A stretch of 64,000 bases of DNA from Ectobacillus funiculus (GCF_042429435.1 NZ_JBHMAF010000017.1), one strand, 5' to 3'. Shown: positions 51,072 through 60,335, counted from the stretch's first letter. Numbers and translations are program-made. Notes: generated by a model from the sequence alone, not told the origin.

Positions 51072-52765
51072 CCTTCTATTCCCTCCATTTCATGAACACC
51101 TTTACCCGGCGCAACCATCGGCATAACCTTCTCCGACTGGATAACACGGCAATCGATAAGCACCGGCCCTGGATAGTCCATCGCTTCCTGCAACTGTTGC
51201 TTTAGGAGCGCAGGATCTTCGATGCGCACACCGTGAATGCCGTATGCAGCCGCAAGCGCAATGAAATCAGGCTGGCTTTGAGGCAGGGAATGTGAATAGC
51301 GCTTTTGGTAGAATGACTCTTGCCATTGACGTACCATGCCGAGAGCTTCGTTATTAATAATCAAAATTTTAACAGGAAGATCATGATCTTTCAAAACACT
51401 TAGCTCCTGAAGCGTCATTTGGAAACCAGCGTCTCCAACAATCGCAACAACAAGCTCATCCGGTTTTCCAAATTGCGCTCCAATAGCGGCAGGGAAGCCA
51501 AAGCCCATCGTTCCTAAACCGCCGGATGTTACCCATTTGTCAGGGTTTTTGAACGGATAATATTGTGCAGACCACATTTGGTGCTGACCTACATCCGTTG
51601 TGATAATCGCATTTCCTCCTGTTATTTCATGAAGAGCTGCAATCGCTGCCTGCGGTTTAATTGCTTCATCAGTTTCTTTATAAGCAAACGGATATTTTTC
51701 TTTTCGATTTTGCTGTAAAACAAGCCATTCCATATGATTTGTCTTAGAGCCGCTCTTCTCAAGCAGTGCCTCTAGCGCAAGCTTCGCTGTTCCAACAATC
51801 GGAATTTGTGTTGGAACATTCTTACTAATTTCAGCTGGATCGATATCAATATGAGCAACCACAGCATTTTGAGCAAAGTGTGCTAAATTGCCAGTTAAGC
51901 GATCATCGAAGCGTGCACCAATATTAATCAGTAAGTCACACTCATATAGTGCCATGTTTGCTGCATATGATCCGTGCATGCCGCCCATTCCAAGGAAGAG
52001 CGGATCTTCCGGCGGGAATCCGCCTAGGCCAAGCAATGTATGCACAACTGGAATTTGATACATACGAGCAAAGCGTGTTAATTCTTCAGAAGCTTTTGCA
52101 TGCAAGACACCCGCTCCTGCCAAAATAACAGGCTTTTCCGCTGTTTGTAATGCTTTAAGCAATTTAGCAATTTGCATGCGATTTGGCTCATAATTTGGCT
52201 GATATCCCGGCAAATTAATAGGAGCCTTCTCAAGCACTTCTCCAGCATCTGTTACCATATTTTTTGGCAAGTCAATCACAACAGGACCTGGACGCCCTGT
52301 AGATGCGATATGAAACGCCTCTTTGATAATACGCGGTAAGTCTGATACCTTGCGCACTTGATAGTTGTGCTTCGTAATCGGTGTTGTTAAACCGATGATA
52401 TCTGCTTCCTGGAATGCATCTGTTCCGATTACCGTTGACGCTACCTGTCCAGTAAAAACAACGAGTGGTAAAGAATCCATCATCGCATCCGTTAAACCAG
52501 TCAATACGTTCGTAGCACCAGGGCCGCTTGTCACTACAACCACCCCTGGCTTTCCTGTAACACGAGCGTATCCTTCAGCAGCATGGATTGCTCCTTGTTC
52601 ATGACGCGTTAAAATGTGCGGAATTTCAAAGTCATATAAAGCATCGTAAAGCGGAAGAACCGCTCCTCCCGGATACCCAAAAATTACTTCTACCTTCTCC
52701 TCTTTCAGCGCCTCAAGCAGAAGCGCTGCCCCTGTAGCCATTTTTTCTTGAGTTTGTTGGGACAT
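51068..52765 (-). CDS. ilvB: Acetolactate synthase, catalytic subunit
   Basis: The 565-residue ThDP enzyme makes acetolactate and acetohydroxybutyrate. It shows GYPGGAVLPLYDALYD, the ThDP-activating Glu in TRHEQGAIHAAEGYAR, the FAD region LGMGGMHGSYAANMA, and the ThDP/Mg motif VGDAGFQMTLQEL ... INNEALGMVRQWQ. ATG 52765 follows AGGAGGCCTGAG; a longer frame to 52801 would run into the T-box terminator. It is the first gene behind the T-box. Confidence 0.94.
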   Translation of the reverse strand: MSQQTQEKMATGAALLLEALKEEKVEVIFGYPGGAVLPLYDALYDFEIPHILTRHEQGAIHAAEGYARVTGKPGVVVVTSGPGATNVLTGLTDAMMDSLPLVVFTGQVASTVIGTDAFQEADIIGLTTPITKHNYQVRKVSDLPRIIKEAFHIASTGRPGPVVIDLPKNMVTDAGEVLEKAPINLPGYQPNYEPNRMQIAKLLKALQTAEKPVILAGAGVLHAKASEELTRFARMYQIPVVHTLLGLGGFPPEDPLFLGMGGMHGSYAANMALYECDLLINIGARFDDRLTGNLAHFAQNAVVAHIDIDPAEISKNVPTQIPIVGTAKLALEALLEKSGSKTNHMEWLVLQQNRKEKYPFAYKETDEAIKPQAAIAALHEITGGNAIITTDVGQHQMWSAQYYPFKNPDKWVTSGGLGTMGFGFPAAIGAQFGKPDELVVAIVGDAGFQMTLQELSVLKDHDLPVKILIINNEALGMVRQWQESFYQKRYSHSLPQSQPDFIALAAAYGIHGVRIEDPALLKQQLQEAMDYPGPVLIDCRVIQSEKVMPMVAPGKGVHEMEGIEG

Positions 52766-52796
52766 CTTCTCAGGCCTCCTAACACCAAATTTTTCC

Positions 52797-53047
52797 ACCA
52801 AAAAAATCTCTCGCCCATACTTCAGCTATGCTGAAGGGACGAAAGATTTTCGTGGTACCACCCTTCTTCACAGGAATATACTCCTGCCTCAATGACTCCT
52901 ATTGGAATCAAGCCTATAACGCAGCTACCGTCCAAGCCTACATCAGTTCAGCTTGGCGCTCAGGGGCGATGTTCATTGAGACGAACCGTCGGTTTTCACC
53001 AGCCACCGACTCTCTGTGAGGCTTCGTCTTCAACTACTCCTCCCCGT
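52797..53047 (-). ncRNA. T-box leader of ilvB-ilvN-ilvC-leuBCD
   Basis: The 14-nt T-box core AGGGTGGTACCACG lies at 52851-52864 (minus strand). It is followed by a terminator: AATCTTTCGTCCCTTCAGC pairing with GCTGAAGTATGGGCG..AGATT plus TTTTT. Stem I contains AGAGAGTCGGTGG and a specifier region TGAACATCGCCCC. ATC (52970-52968) would read isoleucine, by position only. Uncharged tRNA should cause read-through into ilvB. Confidence 0.93.
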
Positions 53048-53054
53048 CAACGCT

Positions 53055-54722
53055 TTATACTTTTAAGATGCCGCCTGTATTCGCTGATGTAACGAGCTTC
53101 GCATAACGCGCTAAGTACCCGCTCTTCACCTTTGGCTCAGGAGCAACGAATTGAGTTTTACGTGCTTCTAATTCTTCATCCGAAATATCTAAATTAAGGT
53201 TTCTTTCCACTAAGTCAATAGTAATTGTATCACCATTGTTGATGTAAGCAATAGGACCGCCTTCTGCCGCTTCTGGCGATACGTGACCAATTGCAATTCC
53301 GCGCGTTGCCCCAGAAAAACGTCCATCTGTAAGCAATGCTACCTTTTTGCCTAATCCTTTTCCAACAATAGCGGACGTAGGAGCAAGCATTTCTGGCATA
53401 CCAGGACCGCCTTTTGGTCCTTCGTAGCGAATAACAACAACGTGACCTTCTTTTACAGTTCCATTATGAATTGCTTCTACAGCTTCATCGTGAGACTCGA
53501 AGCAGATTGCTTCCCCAACAAATTTTGTAATCGATGGGTCAACAGCACCTACTTTGATTACACTGCCGTTTGGCGCGATGTTTCCGAACAGTAAGGATAG
53601 TCCCCCTGTAGCGCTGTAAGGATTTTCTTTCGAACGAATTACCTCGTTGTTGAGAATGGAAGCATGCTCCACATTTTCATACAATGATTTTCCTGTAATT
53701 GTAATGCGTTCTGAGTTAATTGCACCTGGAATGGAAGCAAGTTCTTTAATAATTGCAGATACGCCTCCAGCCAAATGTACATCATGCATGGAATAATCAG
53801 AAGCTGGGCTGATTTTTGCCAAGTATGGTACGCGTTTTGCTACTTCATTGATACGATTTAAATCATAATCGATACCCGCTTCATTAGCAATAGCCAATAA
53901 ATGCAATACTGTATTTGTAGAGCCGCCCATCGCCATATCAAGAGCAAATGCATCATCAATAGTTTTCTCTGTAATAATATCACGAGGCTTAATATCATTT
54001 TTAACTAAGTCCATAAGATGGAATGCAGCTTTATAAATTAATTCATGTCTTTCTTTGCTTGTTGCAACGAGCGTTCCGTTACCAGGAAGTGCAACTCCAA
54101 GCATTTCCATGATTGTGTTCATAGAGTTTGCTGTGAACATTCCTGAGCAGGAGCCGCATGTAGGACAGGCTGCCTGTTCCATAGCAATCAGATCATCTAC
54201 ACTCATTTTCCCTGACTTTACTGCTCCTACACCTTCAAACATGGATACAAGGTTGAGCTGCTTTCCATCTTTGGATACGCCTGCTTCCATCGGTCCACCT
54301 GATACAAAAACAGCCGGCACGTTTGTACGAACGGATGCCATTAACATACCTGGCGTGATTTTATCACAGTTAGGCATATAAAATACGCCATCAAACCAGT
54401 GAGCATTAATAACTGTTTCAGCCGCATCCGCAATGATTTCACGGCTTGGCAAGGAATAGCGCATACCGATGTGTCCCATCGCAATGCCATCATCTACCCC
54501 GATTGTATTAAATTCAAATGGCACGCCGCCTGCTTCGCGAATCGCTGCCTTCACCACATCTGCCAATTCTCTTAAATGAATATGTCCTGGAACAATATCG
54601 ATATAGGAGTTACAAATAGCGATAAATGGTTTATCGAAATCTTCCTCCTTTACACCCGCCGCATAAAGTAAACTGCGGTGCGGAGCACGATCGATTCCTT
54701 TTTTAATCATATTACTGCGCAA
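53055..54722 (-). CDS. ilvD: Dihydroxy-acid dehydratase
   Basis: The 555-residue iron-sulfur enzyme makes the keto acids for valine and isoleucine. Cluster and metal motifs are YMPNCDKITPGML, CPTCGSCSGMFTANSMN and the C-terminal LTDGRFSGATRGI. I prefer TTG 54722, which lies 6 nt after GGAGGAG and gives LRSNMIKKG, matching family N-termini; an ATG at 54737 overlaps that site. It follows ilvE directly and is separated from ilvB by the T-box. Confidence 0.93.
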   Translation of the reverse strand: MRSNMIKKGIDRAPHRSLLYAAGVKEEDFDKPFIAICNSYIDIVPGHIHLRELADVVKAAIREAGGVPFEFNTIGVDDGIAMGHIGMRYSLPSREIIADAAETVINAHWFDGVFYMPNCDKITPGMLMASVRTNVPAVFVSGGPMEAGVSKDGKQLNLVSMFEGVGAVKSGKMSVDDLIAMEQAACPTCGSCSGMFTANSMNTIMEMLGVALPGNGTLVATSKERHELIYKAAFHLMDLVKNDIKPRDIITEKTIDDAFALDMAMGGSTNTVLHLLAIANEAGIDYDLNRINEVAKRVPYLAKISPASDYSMHDVHLAGGVSAIIKELASIPGAINSERITITGKSLYENVEHASILNNEVIRSKENPYSATGGLSLLFGNIAPNGSVIKVGAVDPSITKFVGEAICFESHDEAVEAIHNGTVKEGHVVVIRYEGPKGGPGMPEMLAPTSAIVGKGLGKKVALLTDGRFSGATRGIAIGHVSPEAAEGGPIAYINNGDTITIDLVERNLNLDISDEELEARKTQFVAPEPKVKSGYLARYAKLVTSANTGGILKV

Positions 54723-54736
54723 AGGTATCTCCTCCA

Positions 54737-55633
54737 TTAACCAACTTGATCTGCTGTATAAATTTTTTCTCCATCTTCTACTACAAGCTTTCGGAATTCC
54801 TCAAGGAGACGGTTTGTATGGGCACCTGGTTTTCCATCGCCAATCGTGCGGCCGTCCACCTTTGTCACAGCAATTACTTCTGCTGCCGTTCCTGTTAAAA
54901 ATACTTCGTCTGCTACGTACACATCATGGCGTGTGAACAATTCCTCACGCACATCATAGCCAAACTTTTTACCGATTTCCATAATTGCATTGCGCGTAAT
55001 GCCTTCTAACGCACCAGCGGAGCTTGGAGGAGTAATAAGCTTGTTTCCCTTAACAAGAAATACGTTGTCGCCTGATCCCTCTGCAACATATCCTTGTTCG
55101 TTGAGCATAAGGGCTTCTAATACACCTGCCAATTTCGCTTCTATCTTCACAAGAATGTTGTTCAAGTAGTTTAAAGACTTCACTTGCGGACTTAATACAT
55201 CCGGACGGTTGCGTCTCGTTGCCACCGTGATGATTGGAATACCTGTTTCATAAAACTCAGCTGGGAAAAGCGCCAATTGTTCCGCAATGATGACAACGGT
55301 AGCAACTGGGCAAGAAGCTGGATCCAATCCAAGGTTGCCTGTTCCACGAGATACAACTAAACGGATATAGCCATCTGATAATTGGTTTTTTCGAATTGTT
55401 TCAGCTACAAGCTCTGTCAGTTCTTCTAATGTATATGGAATCTCCAGCAAAATGGACTTTGCGGATTCAAATAATCGCACAAGATGCTCTTTTAGGCGAA
55501 AGACGTTGCCGCTGTAAACACGGATTCCTTCAAAAACGCCATCGCCGTATAAGTACCCATGATCATAAACTGATACTTTTGCTTCATGCTTAGGAACGAA
55601 TTCTCCGTTTAAAAAAATCAACTGTTCGTTCAC
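54737..55633 (-). CDS. ilvE: Branched-chain amino acid aminotransferase
   Basis: The 298-residue fold-type IV PLP enzyme performs the last step for Val, Leu and Ile. It shows YDHGYLYGDGVFEGIRVY, the PLP Lys in SPQVKSLNYLNNIL, LNEQGYVAEGSGDNVFLV and FLTGTAAEVIAV. ATG follows AGGGGGATTTC. It is first of the ilvE-ilvD pair, behind a promoter and a CodY-like box, and not behind the T-box. Confidence 0.95.
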   Translation of the reverse strand: MNEQLIFLNGEFVPKHEAKVSVYDHGYLYGDGVFEGIRVYSGNVFRLKEHLVRLFESAKSILLEIPYTLEELTELVAETIRKNQLSDGYIRLVVSRGTGNLGLDPASCPVATVVIIAEQLALFPAEFYETGIPIITVATRRNRPDVLSPQVKSLNYLNNILVKIEAKLAGVLEALMLNEQGYVAEGSGDNVFLVKGNKLITPPSSAGALEGITRNAIMEIGKKFGYDVREELFTRHDVYVADEVFLTGTAAEVIAVTKVDGRTIGDGKPGAHTNRLLEEFRKLVVEDGEKIYTADQVG

Positions 55634-55669
55634 TTGAAATCCCCCTATATGCTTTCAATTTATCTTTGT

Positions 55670-55725
55670 ATGTTACTTAGTTTACGACTCCTTCGCCAAG
55701 AAATCAAAATAATTTTTAGAATTTT
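55670..55725 (-). promoter_or_regulatory. ilvE promoter with CodY-like box
   Basis: AATTTTTAGAATTTT (55711-55725) matches the CodY consensus AATTTTCWGAAAATT at 12 of 15 positions. On the minus strand it is followed closely by TTGATT and, after 17 bp, TAAACT, a likely promoter. CodY control of ilv-leu genes is well known in Bacillus. The rest of 55726-56040 is AT-rich and holds nothing identified. Confidence 0.45.
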
Positions 55726-56048
55726 TTAATAATGGATATTCAAAGCAAGCTGAAAACATTGTTATATCAAATGTGTTAACGTTTTCAAAAAAAGAAGATT
55801 TTTTTTTCGACAAATTCTGCATTTTAAAAATACTTTTGTGCTAGCAGGAACTTTTTTACATATTTATACAGTATTTTAAGCTGTAAAATCATTCACTTTT
55901 CGTTAGTATGCCATATATAACAAGACATGCACCTTCCATATAGCGGAAAAAAAGACAAATCAACATAACAGTCATATTTCAGTAAAATGACTCATATTTC
56001 TATTTTCAAAAAGTTCTATTAGCCAAATAGACAAGGAGGGCTCGAAAA

Positions 56049-56294
56049 ATGACGATTTTGCAGATTAAAGGTACAAAACAAGAAATTCAAAAAATACTGG
56101 ATTTGTTTAACTTTATAGAGAAGACCAATCTTTTCCCACTTGAACATTGTGTAGAACTTCGTCTTCAGAGAGACAATGGAACACATAAAGCTGACATACT
56201 GGTTGTTTCCTCAAATATAGAGTTTAACGACCATGAAGCCAACGAAGCCGACAGCTTTGTTATCAAAATGCTTACTGGTGTCTATAATGATTAA
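56049..56294 (+). CDS. Uncharacterised small protein, 81 aa
   Basis: ATG follows AAGGAGGGCTCG, a strong site. The product begins MTILQIKGTKQEIQKILDLF and contains HCVELRLQRDNGTHKADILV, an alternating alpha/beta pattern. No family was recognised. The next gene, ykuS, is 111 bp downstream on the same strand. Confidence 0.7.
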   Translation: MTILQIKGTKQEIQKILDLFNFIEKTNLFPLEHCVELRLQRDNGTHKADILVVSSNIEFNDHEANEADSFVIKMLTGVYND

Positions 56295-56405
56295 GTCCTT
56301 CTTTCCTTGTATAGCAATTATAGCAATTGAAATTGAACTCCTTGCATAATTCTGTAGAAAATGAAACATATTACAGATTGTATAACATAGCAGGGGGTGA
56401 ACAAC

Positions 56406-56648
56406 ATGGCAAAAATCGGAGTAGAGCATTCATTAACAAACGTACAGCAAGCATTGCAACAGAAGGGTCATCAAATTATTCAACTTCATTCTGAGCAGGA
56501 CGCACAAGGATGTGACTGCTGCATCATTACTGGAATAGACTCGAATGTAATGGGGATGAGCGATCGTTCAATCGATGGACCTGTTATTGAAGCAAGCGGT
56601 TTAACCGCTGAGGAAATTTGTAAGCAGGTAGAAAGCAGAATTCAGTAG
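56406..56648 (+). CDS. ykuS: YkuS family protein (UPF0180)
   Basis: The 80-residue protein matches the UPF0180/YkuS family of unknown function. It begins AKIGVEHSLTNVQQALQQKG, with GCDCCIITGIDSNVMGMSD in the middle and the C-terminal SGLTAEEICKQVESRI. ATG 56406 follows GGGGGTG; an in-frame GTG 9 bp earlier is less likely. A strong terminator follows. Confidence 0.85.
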   Translation: MAKIGVEHSLTNVQQALQQKGHQIIQLHSEQDAQGCDCCIITGIDSNVMGMSDRSIDGPVIEASGLTAEEICKQVESRIQ

Positions 56649-56683
56649 TCATAGTTCTCTTTAATGGCTGCGTTTCTCTTCAG

Positions 56684-56722
56684 CAAAAAACCTCCTTGTT
56701 CACATAGAACAAGGAGGTTTTT
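56684..56722 (+). terminator. ykuS terminator
   Basis: AAAAACCTCCTTGTTC and GAACAAGGAGGTTTTT form a long stem around ACATA. Confidence 0.9.
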
Positions 56723-57154
56723 ATATAAACGGGAAAGCAACAATCACTTAGTACTCTTATGAAAGCCCTGCCTCTCTTTCATTGTGCGGTTCCAATGACC
56801 GCTCCCTTTGAAAGCCAGCATACAAAAAATTCATAGAGTGCGCTGTCCGGCTCACGAACACAAGGCCGAATGGCAAAAAAGCTGCTAAAGTTGTTGGCTC
56901 TTTATACAAAGCCCGATCTTTATACAGTTTCTTATCAAGTGCAGACAAGCATTGCTTTTTTCTTTTTCTATACTAGCTAATGAATACTACCACTTACAAC
57001 TGAGACACAAGATAAAATTTTATATCATAAATCACCAAAAAGCAATATGTAAATGTTTTACATACAAAAATACTGCAGCAGGACAAGCTGATAAACTCCA
57101 GCATAAATGCACCAAGTCAGGAATAAGGTATTCTTGACTTGGCGCCTCCACAAC

Positions 57155-57268
57155 TTATATATACGTCTTCTCATCAAATAGCTTTCGTATACGCTCTTTG
57201 AGGAAATAAATGAGAATGGCACTGATTAATAAAATTAACCCAACCGCAAATTGCTTTACATTAATCAT
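57155..57268 (-). CDS. Single-pass membrane microprotein, 37 aa
   Basis: ATG 57268 follows GAGGAGGTAAGC, a near-perfect ribosome site. The product is one hydrophobic helix (FAVGLILLISAILIYFL) between MINVKQ and a charged tail KERIRKLFDEKTYI. No family was recognised. Just beyond its stop is the stem CCAAGTCA..TGACTTGG (57111-57141), without a T-run. Confidence 0.6.
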   Translation of the reverse strand: MINVKQFAVGLILLISAILIYFLKERIRKLFDEKTYI

Positions 57269-57397
57269 TTGCTTACCTCCTCGTCTACATCATTCCACAT
57301 AACGTATCAATTTCATACACGTTTTCCGCTTGATGAGAGGAAGTAACCAGTGCTGAAACACGGAAGATCACTTACATGGGCTAAGGCCCTTCAAAAT

Positions 57398-57430
57398 CAA
57401 TAAAAGATGGCTCTAGCCATCTTTTATTGA
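57398..57430 (-). terminator. ytfJ terminator
   Basis: AATAAAAGATGGCT and AGCCATCTTTTATT pair with almost no loop (CT). The hairpin overlaps the end of the coding region. Confidence 0.75.
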
Positions 57431-57852
57431 TTTTGACTCTGATTTTGATTTTGACTCATCATATTTTGAACTGATTTCAGTGCTTGCGGTGCCGCGTCCA
57501 TTGCTTTTTCAATAAGATGTGTACCGCTATGCAAGTGCATAACTTGAACTCCCTTAGCACCAACGACTAAAAACGCAACTGGCGACATTGATACGCCAGC
57601 CCCGCTTCCGCCGCCAAACGCGAACTGAACATCAGTTGCAGGTTTTTCTCCCGCTGCAGTACGCGTTTTTTTCACACCGTCTCCAAAGTCGCTTCCTCCC
57701 GCCCCAAAACCGAACGCCACTTTCGAAACAGTTAACACTACACTTCCATCATGCGTAGAAACGGGCTTACCCATAATTGTATTCACATCGACCATTTGCT
57801 TTAAATTTTCCATAGCAGTTCTCATTAAGTCTTCAATTGGATGGTTTGTCAT
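57424..57852 (-). CDS. ytfJ: Sporulation protein YtfJ (GerW family)
   Basis: The 142-residue protein begins MTNHPIEDLMRTAMENLKQM and shows the family's glycine-rich SKVAFGFGAGGSDFG and GGGSGAGVSMSPVAFLVV. It ends in a Gln/Asn-rich tail. GerW/YtfJ is a spore protein affecting SleB-dependent germination. The start follows GGCAGGAGG. It is monocistronic. Confidence 0.92.
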   Translation of the reverse strand: MTNHPIEDLMRTAMENLKQMVDVNTIMGKPVSTHDGSVVLTVSKVAFGFGAGGSDFGDGVKKTRTAAGEKPATDVQFAFGGGSGAGVSMSPVAFLVVGAKGVQVMHLHSGTHLIEKAMDAAPQALKSVQNMMSQNQNQSQNQ

Positions 57853-58017
57853 GAAAATCCTCCTGCCTTCTTTCGGTGTCTCTCATATGTTTTCCAAAAA
57901 CCACATAACCATACCAAAATTTTTAGGGTTGGTTTTCGTAAATGAAAGTCGGTCATTGGGGTCATAATAAGAGAGCCTTCTTATTCAGGAAGGCAATGGA
58001 CTCAAGGAGGAATCGCT

Positions 58018-58365
58018 ATGGCAGATTATGAACGCAACAATCGCAGATTGCTTCGCGATTTTCAAACCGAAGATGAAGAGTATGCTGCAGAAGTAGCACC
58101 CGCCCGCATCCGTAATGACAGACGGGAGGACGATGCAACAGCAGGAGGAACCATCGTCGGCTTTATCTCTCTAGCACTTGCTGTTCTCTCCTTCTTCACA
58201 TATCCGGTTATTTTCGGGATCGGAGCCGTATTGCTCGGTATGTACGCGCGAGCACGCGGCGCGCACAAAACAGGAACATTCGCGATCATTTTAGGAGCCA
58301 TCGCCGCAGTACTCGCATTAGTATTCCGGGTTGCGTTAGCTGCGTTTTTCTTATCATTATTCTAA
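58018..58365 (+). CDS. Small membrane protein with charged N-terminus, 115 aa
   Basis: Residues 1-40 are highly charged (ADYERNNRRLLRDFQTEDEE). Two to three hydrophobic segments follow (about 43-65, 67-78 and 86-113). Gly/Ala-rich helices resemble DUF4190-type proteins, but the family is not certain. ATG follows AAGGAGGAATCGC. Its stop codon TAA coincides with the tip of R1 copy 15. Confidence 0.7.
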   Translation: MADYERNNRRLLRDFQTEDEEYAAEVAPARIRNDRREDDATAGGTIVGFISLALAVLSFFTYPVIFGIGAVLLGMYARARGAHKTGTFAIILGAIAAVLALVFRVALAAFFLSLF

Positions 58366-58480
58366 AAAACGCGTCGACTGGCGAAAGCCAACGGCGCAGT
58401 TGCCCTTACATTGTACGCATAAATTTTCCCAACTACACCGAATGGACTTCTAGCGGGAAATTGATACATCTACAGTGTAA
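58363..58480 (-). repeat. R1 repeat, copy 15 (diverged)
   Basis: Related copy with altered hairpin (GTCGACTGGCGAAAGCC) and stem arms, ending CTACAGTGTAA. It lies between convergent genes and abuts the fabL terminator. Confidence 0.75.
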
Positions 58481-58482
58481 TT

Positions 58483-58521
58483 AAAAGATCAGGAAGAACC
58501 ATATCTTCCTGGTCTTTTTAT
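58483..58521. terminator. fabL terminator
   Basis: AAAAGATCAGGAAGA and TCTTCCTGGTCTTTTTA pair around ACCATA. It serves the minus-strand gene and possibly both strands. Confidence 0.8.
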
Positions 58522-58561
58522 TCTGCAAAGCAGGCTGATTGTCTTCCGATAATTTACAACA

Positions 58562-59314
58562 CTAACAAAGGAGCGACAATCCTCCGTCTACAATGATTGT
58601 CTGCCCGCGAATCATGCTTGCAGCCGGCGTACATAAAAAATACACTGTCTCTGCCAAATCGTTAGGCTCAACAATGCGCCCTGCTGGATTTCGATTTGCC
58701 GCCTCCTCAAGCAGCTGCTCTCGATTTGGAAAATGCTTCAGCGCGTCCGTATCAACAGCACCTCCGGAAACAGCATTTACGACAATCCCTTTCGGTGCCA
58801 ATTCCACCGCTAAGTAACGCGTTAATGCTTCCACCGCTGCTTTTGACACACCTACTGCTACATAGTTCGGCAGCGCCCGGATCGAACCGAGACTTGACAT
58901 CGCCACAATAGAGCCTCCGCCATTTTTCTCCATCAGCTTTGCCGCCTCCTGCGCCGCAAATAAATATGCTTTACTGTTAATTTCCTGCGTCCAATCCCAA
59001 TGGCTCTCTTCAATCTCCATCAGGGGCCGTATCACACCAGAAGCTGCGTTATTAATAAACACATCCAATCTTCCAAAATGCTGCTCTGTTTCCTGAAATA
59101 AACTGCGAATTTGCTCCATTTCCTTTACATTCGCTTTTACAAGGTGAACCGCTACGCGATACTCTTGTTCAATTTCCAGCTTTGTTTGCTCAGCATCACT
59201 TTTCTTGCGCATATAATTCAGCACTAAATCGTATCCTTCGCGCGCAAAGCGCTTTGCAATTGCTTTTCCGATTCCTCTCGTTCCCCCTGTGATTAGTGCT
59301 ACTTTTTTTGTCAT
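58562..59314 (-). CDS. fabL: Enoyl-[acyl-carrier-protein] reductase FabL
   Basis: The 250-residue short-chain dehydrogenase has the NADP motif ITGGTRGIGKAIAKRFA. Its active site is spaced as in FabL (YVAVGVSKAAVEALTRYLAVEL, Tyr then Lys after six residues). It also has NNAASGVIRPLMEI and the C-terminal GQTIIVDGGLSLLC. It catalyses the last reduction of each fatty-acid elongation cycle. The closing motif and length match FabL (enoyl reductase III) better than general SDR enzymes. Confidence 0.88.
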   Translation of the reverse strand: MTKKVALITGGTRGIGKAIAKRFAREGYDLVLNYMRKKSDAEQTKLEIEQEYRVAVHLVKANVKEMEQIRSLFQETEQHFGRLDVFINNAASGVIRPLMEIEESHWDWTQEINSKAYLFAAQEAAKLMEKNGGGSIVAMSSLGSIRALPNYVAVGVSKAAVEALTRYLAVELAPKGIVVNAVSGGAVDTDALKHFPNREQLLEEAANRNPAGRIVEPNDLAETVYFLCTPAASMIRGQTIIVDGGLSLLC

Positions 59315-59454
59315 ACGTGACTCCTCCTAATCGAACTCATAATGTCCAAATTTTACCGTCCTCTTCAGATTCGGTCAATGCTTAAAATTCCTTTTGCTTT
59401 CACATTGGCTGCACTATACTTTCTAAAAAATATAAAAGAAAGGGATGAGCACGC

Positions 59455-59625
59455 TCACCCCTTTTGATCATGTATCTCTTTCGACTTGCTTCCTTTACGG
59501 GAACGATATTCTCTTCCTTTGTTATCGTCTCCCGTAACAAGATGGGACCCTAGCTGCATTTGATTATGTCCAGCTTCTGGAGAACCTTGATTTTTACTTC
59601 CTTTACTTCCATTTCTGCTTGTCAT
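59455..59625 (-). CDS. Small hydrophilic Gly/Ser-rich protein, 56 aa
   Basis: ATG 59625 follows GGGAGGGATC. The product begins MTSRNGSKGSKNQGSPEAGH and contains LGSHLVTGDDNKGREYRSRK. It is basic, unstructured and without hydrophobic segments, in the style of small spore proteins, and lies beside fabL where B. subtilis has sspE. It is not recognisably SspE. Confidence 0.55.
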   Translation of the reverse strand: MTSRNGSKGSKNQGSPEAGHNQMQLGSHLVTGDDNKGREYRSRKGSKSKEIHDQKG

Positions 59626-59768
59626 TATGATCCCTCCCTTTTTTCATCCATAGAATTATTGTGCCTCGATCTATAGCGAATTACTCACTATTGCCTCTGC
59701 CTTTTCTGCAAAAACAGACAAATGATGCTCTATGTATATTCCTCACCTTTACCCCCTAGCACTACCTT

Positions 59769-60185
59769 TTACACAAGCCGCTGCAAAACCAAAATCATCA
59801 TTTCCATCTCTTCTTCTGTTAAAGAAGAAAATTTCTTTTGAAAATAGCCCTCCCGCTTTTGCTCCATCTCTTCAATAAGCTGCCTTCCCTTTTCGGTAAT
59901 CTCTAAATACACAATCCGCCGATCGAGCTCAGATCGAAAACGAGTGAGCAGCCCTTTTGTGATAAGCTTTTCAGATACAGCTGTAATGTGACTATTAGAC
60001 ACGTTCAGTTCACTGGCCACACGTGACACCATTTCTCTATTCTGATGCTTTAGAATACGTAATACAACAAACTCATTCCATGGAATATAAGGCTCGAACA
60101 TCTTTCCTATGTCGCTGCGAAACGAACGAAATGTTGCAAGCATTTGTACAGATAAATCATTCATAAGCCGTTCACGTTTTTCCAC
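59769..60185 (-). CDS. MarR family transcriptional regulator
   Basis: The 138-residue protein has the MarR winged helix: LRILKHQNREMVSRVASELN, then SHITAVSEKLITKGLLTR (recognition helix), the wing SELDRRIVYLEITEKG, and dimerising helices at both ends. GTG 60185 follows GGGAGAGGATA. The long frame to 60353 runs over the promoter region and was rejected. Its targets are unknown. Confidence 0.85.
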   Translation of the reverse strand: MEKRERLMNDLSVQMLATFRSFRSDIGKMFEPYIPWNEFVVLRILKHQNREMVSRVASELNVSNSHITAVSEKLITKGLLTRFRSELDRRIVYLEITEKGRQLIEEMEQKREGYFQKKFSSLTEEEMEMMILVLQRLV

Positions 60186-60335
60186 TCTATCCTCTCCCGT
60201 TTTTAATGATGTATGTATATAAGTAACATATAATATTCTCTTGTACATGTCATTTCTTTTTGTTACAGATAGTATCAGTTCATATAAACTTGGCAATACA
60301 TGATAACAGTTGCTTTCATTACAAGCTTTACCTTT

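Noticed and set aside
56757..56948. 63-codon minus-strand frame (KLYKDRALYKEPTTLAAFLP...)
   Set aside because: It has a TTG start with no convincing ribosome site and no terminator. It might be a fragment of an acyltransferase-like gene, but the support is too weak to call.
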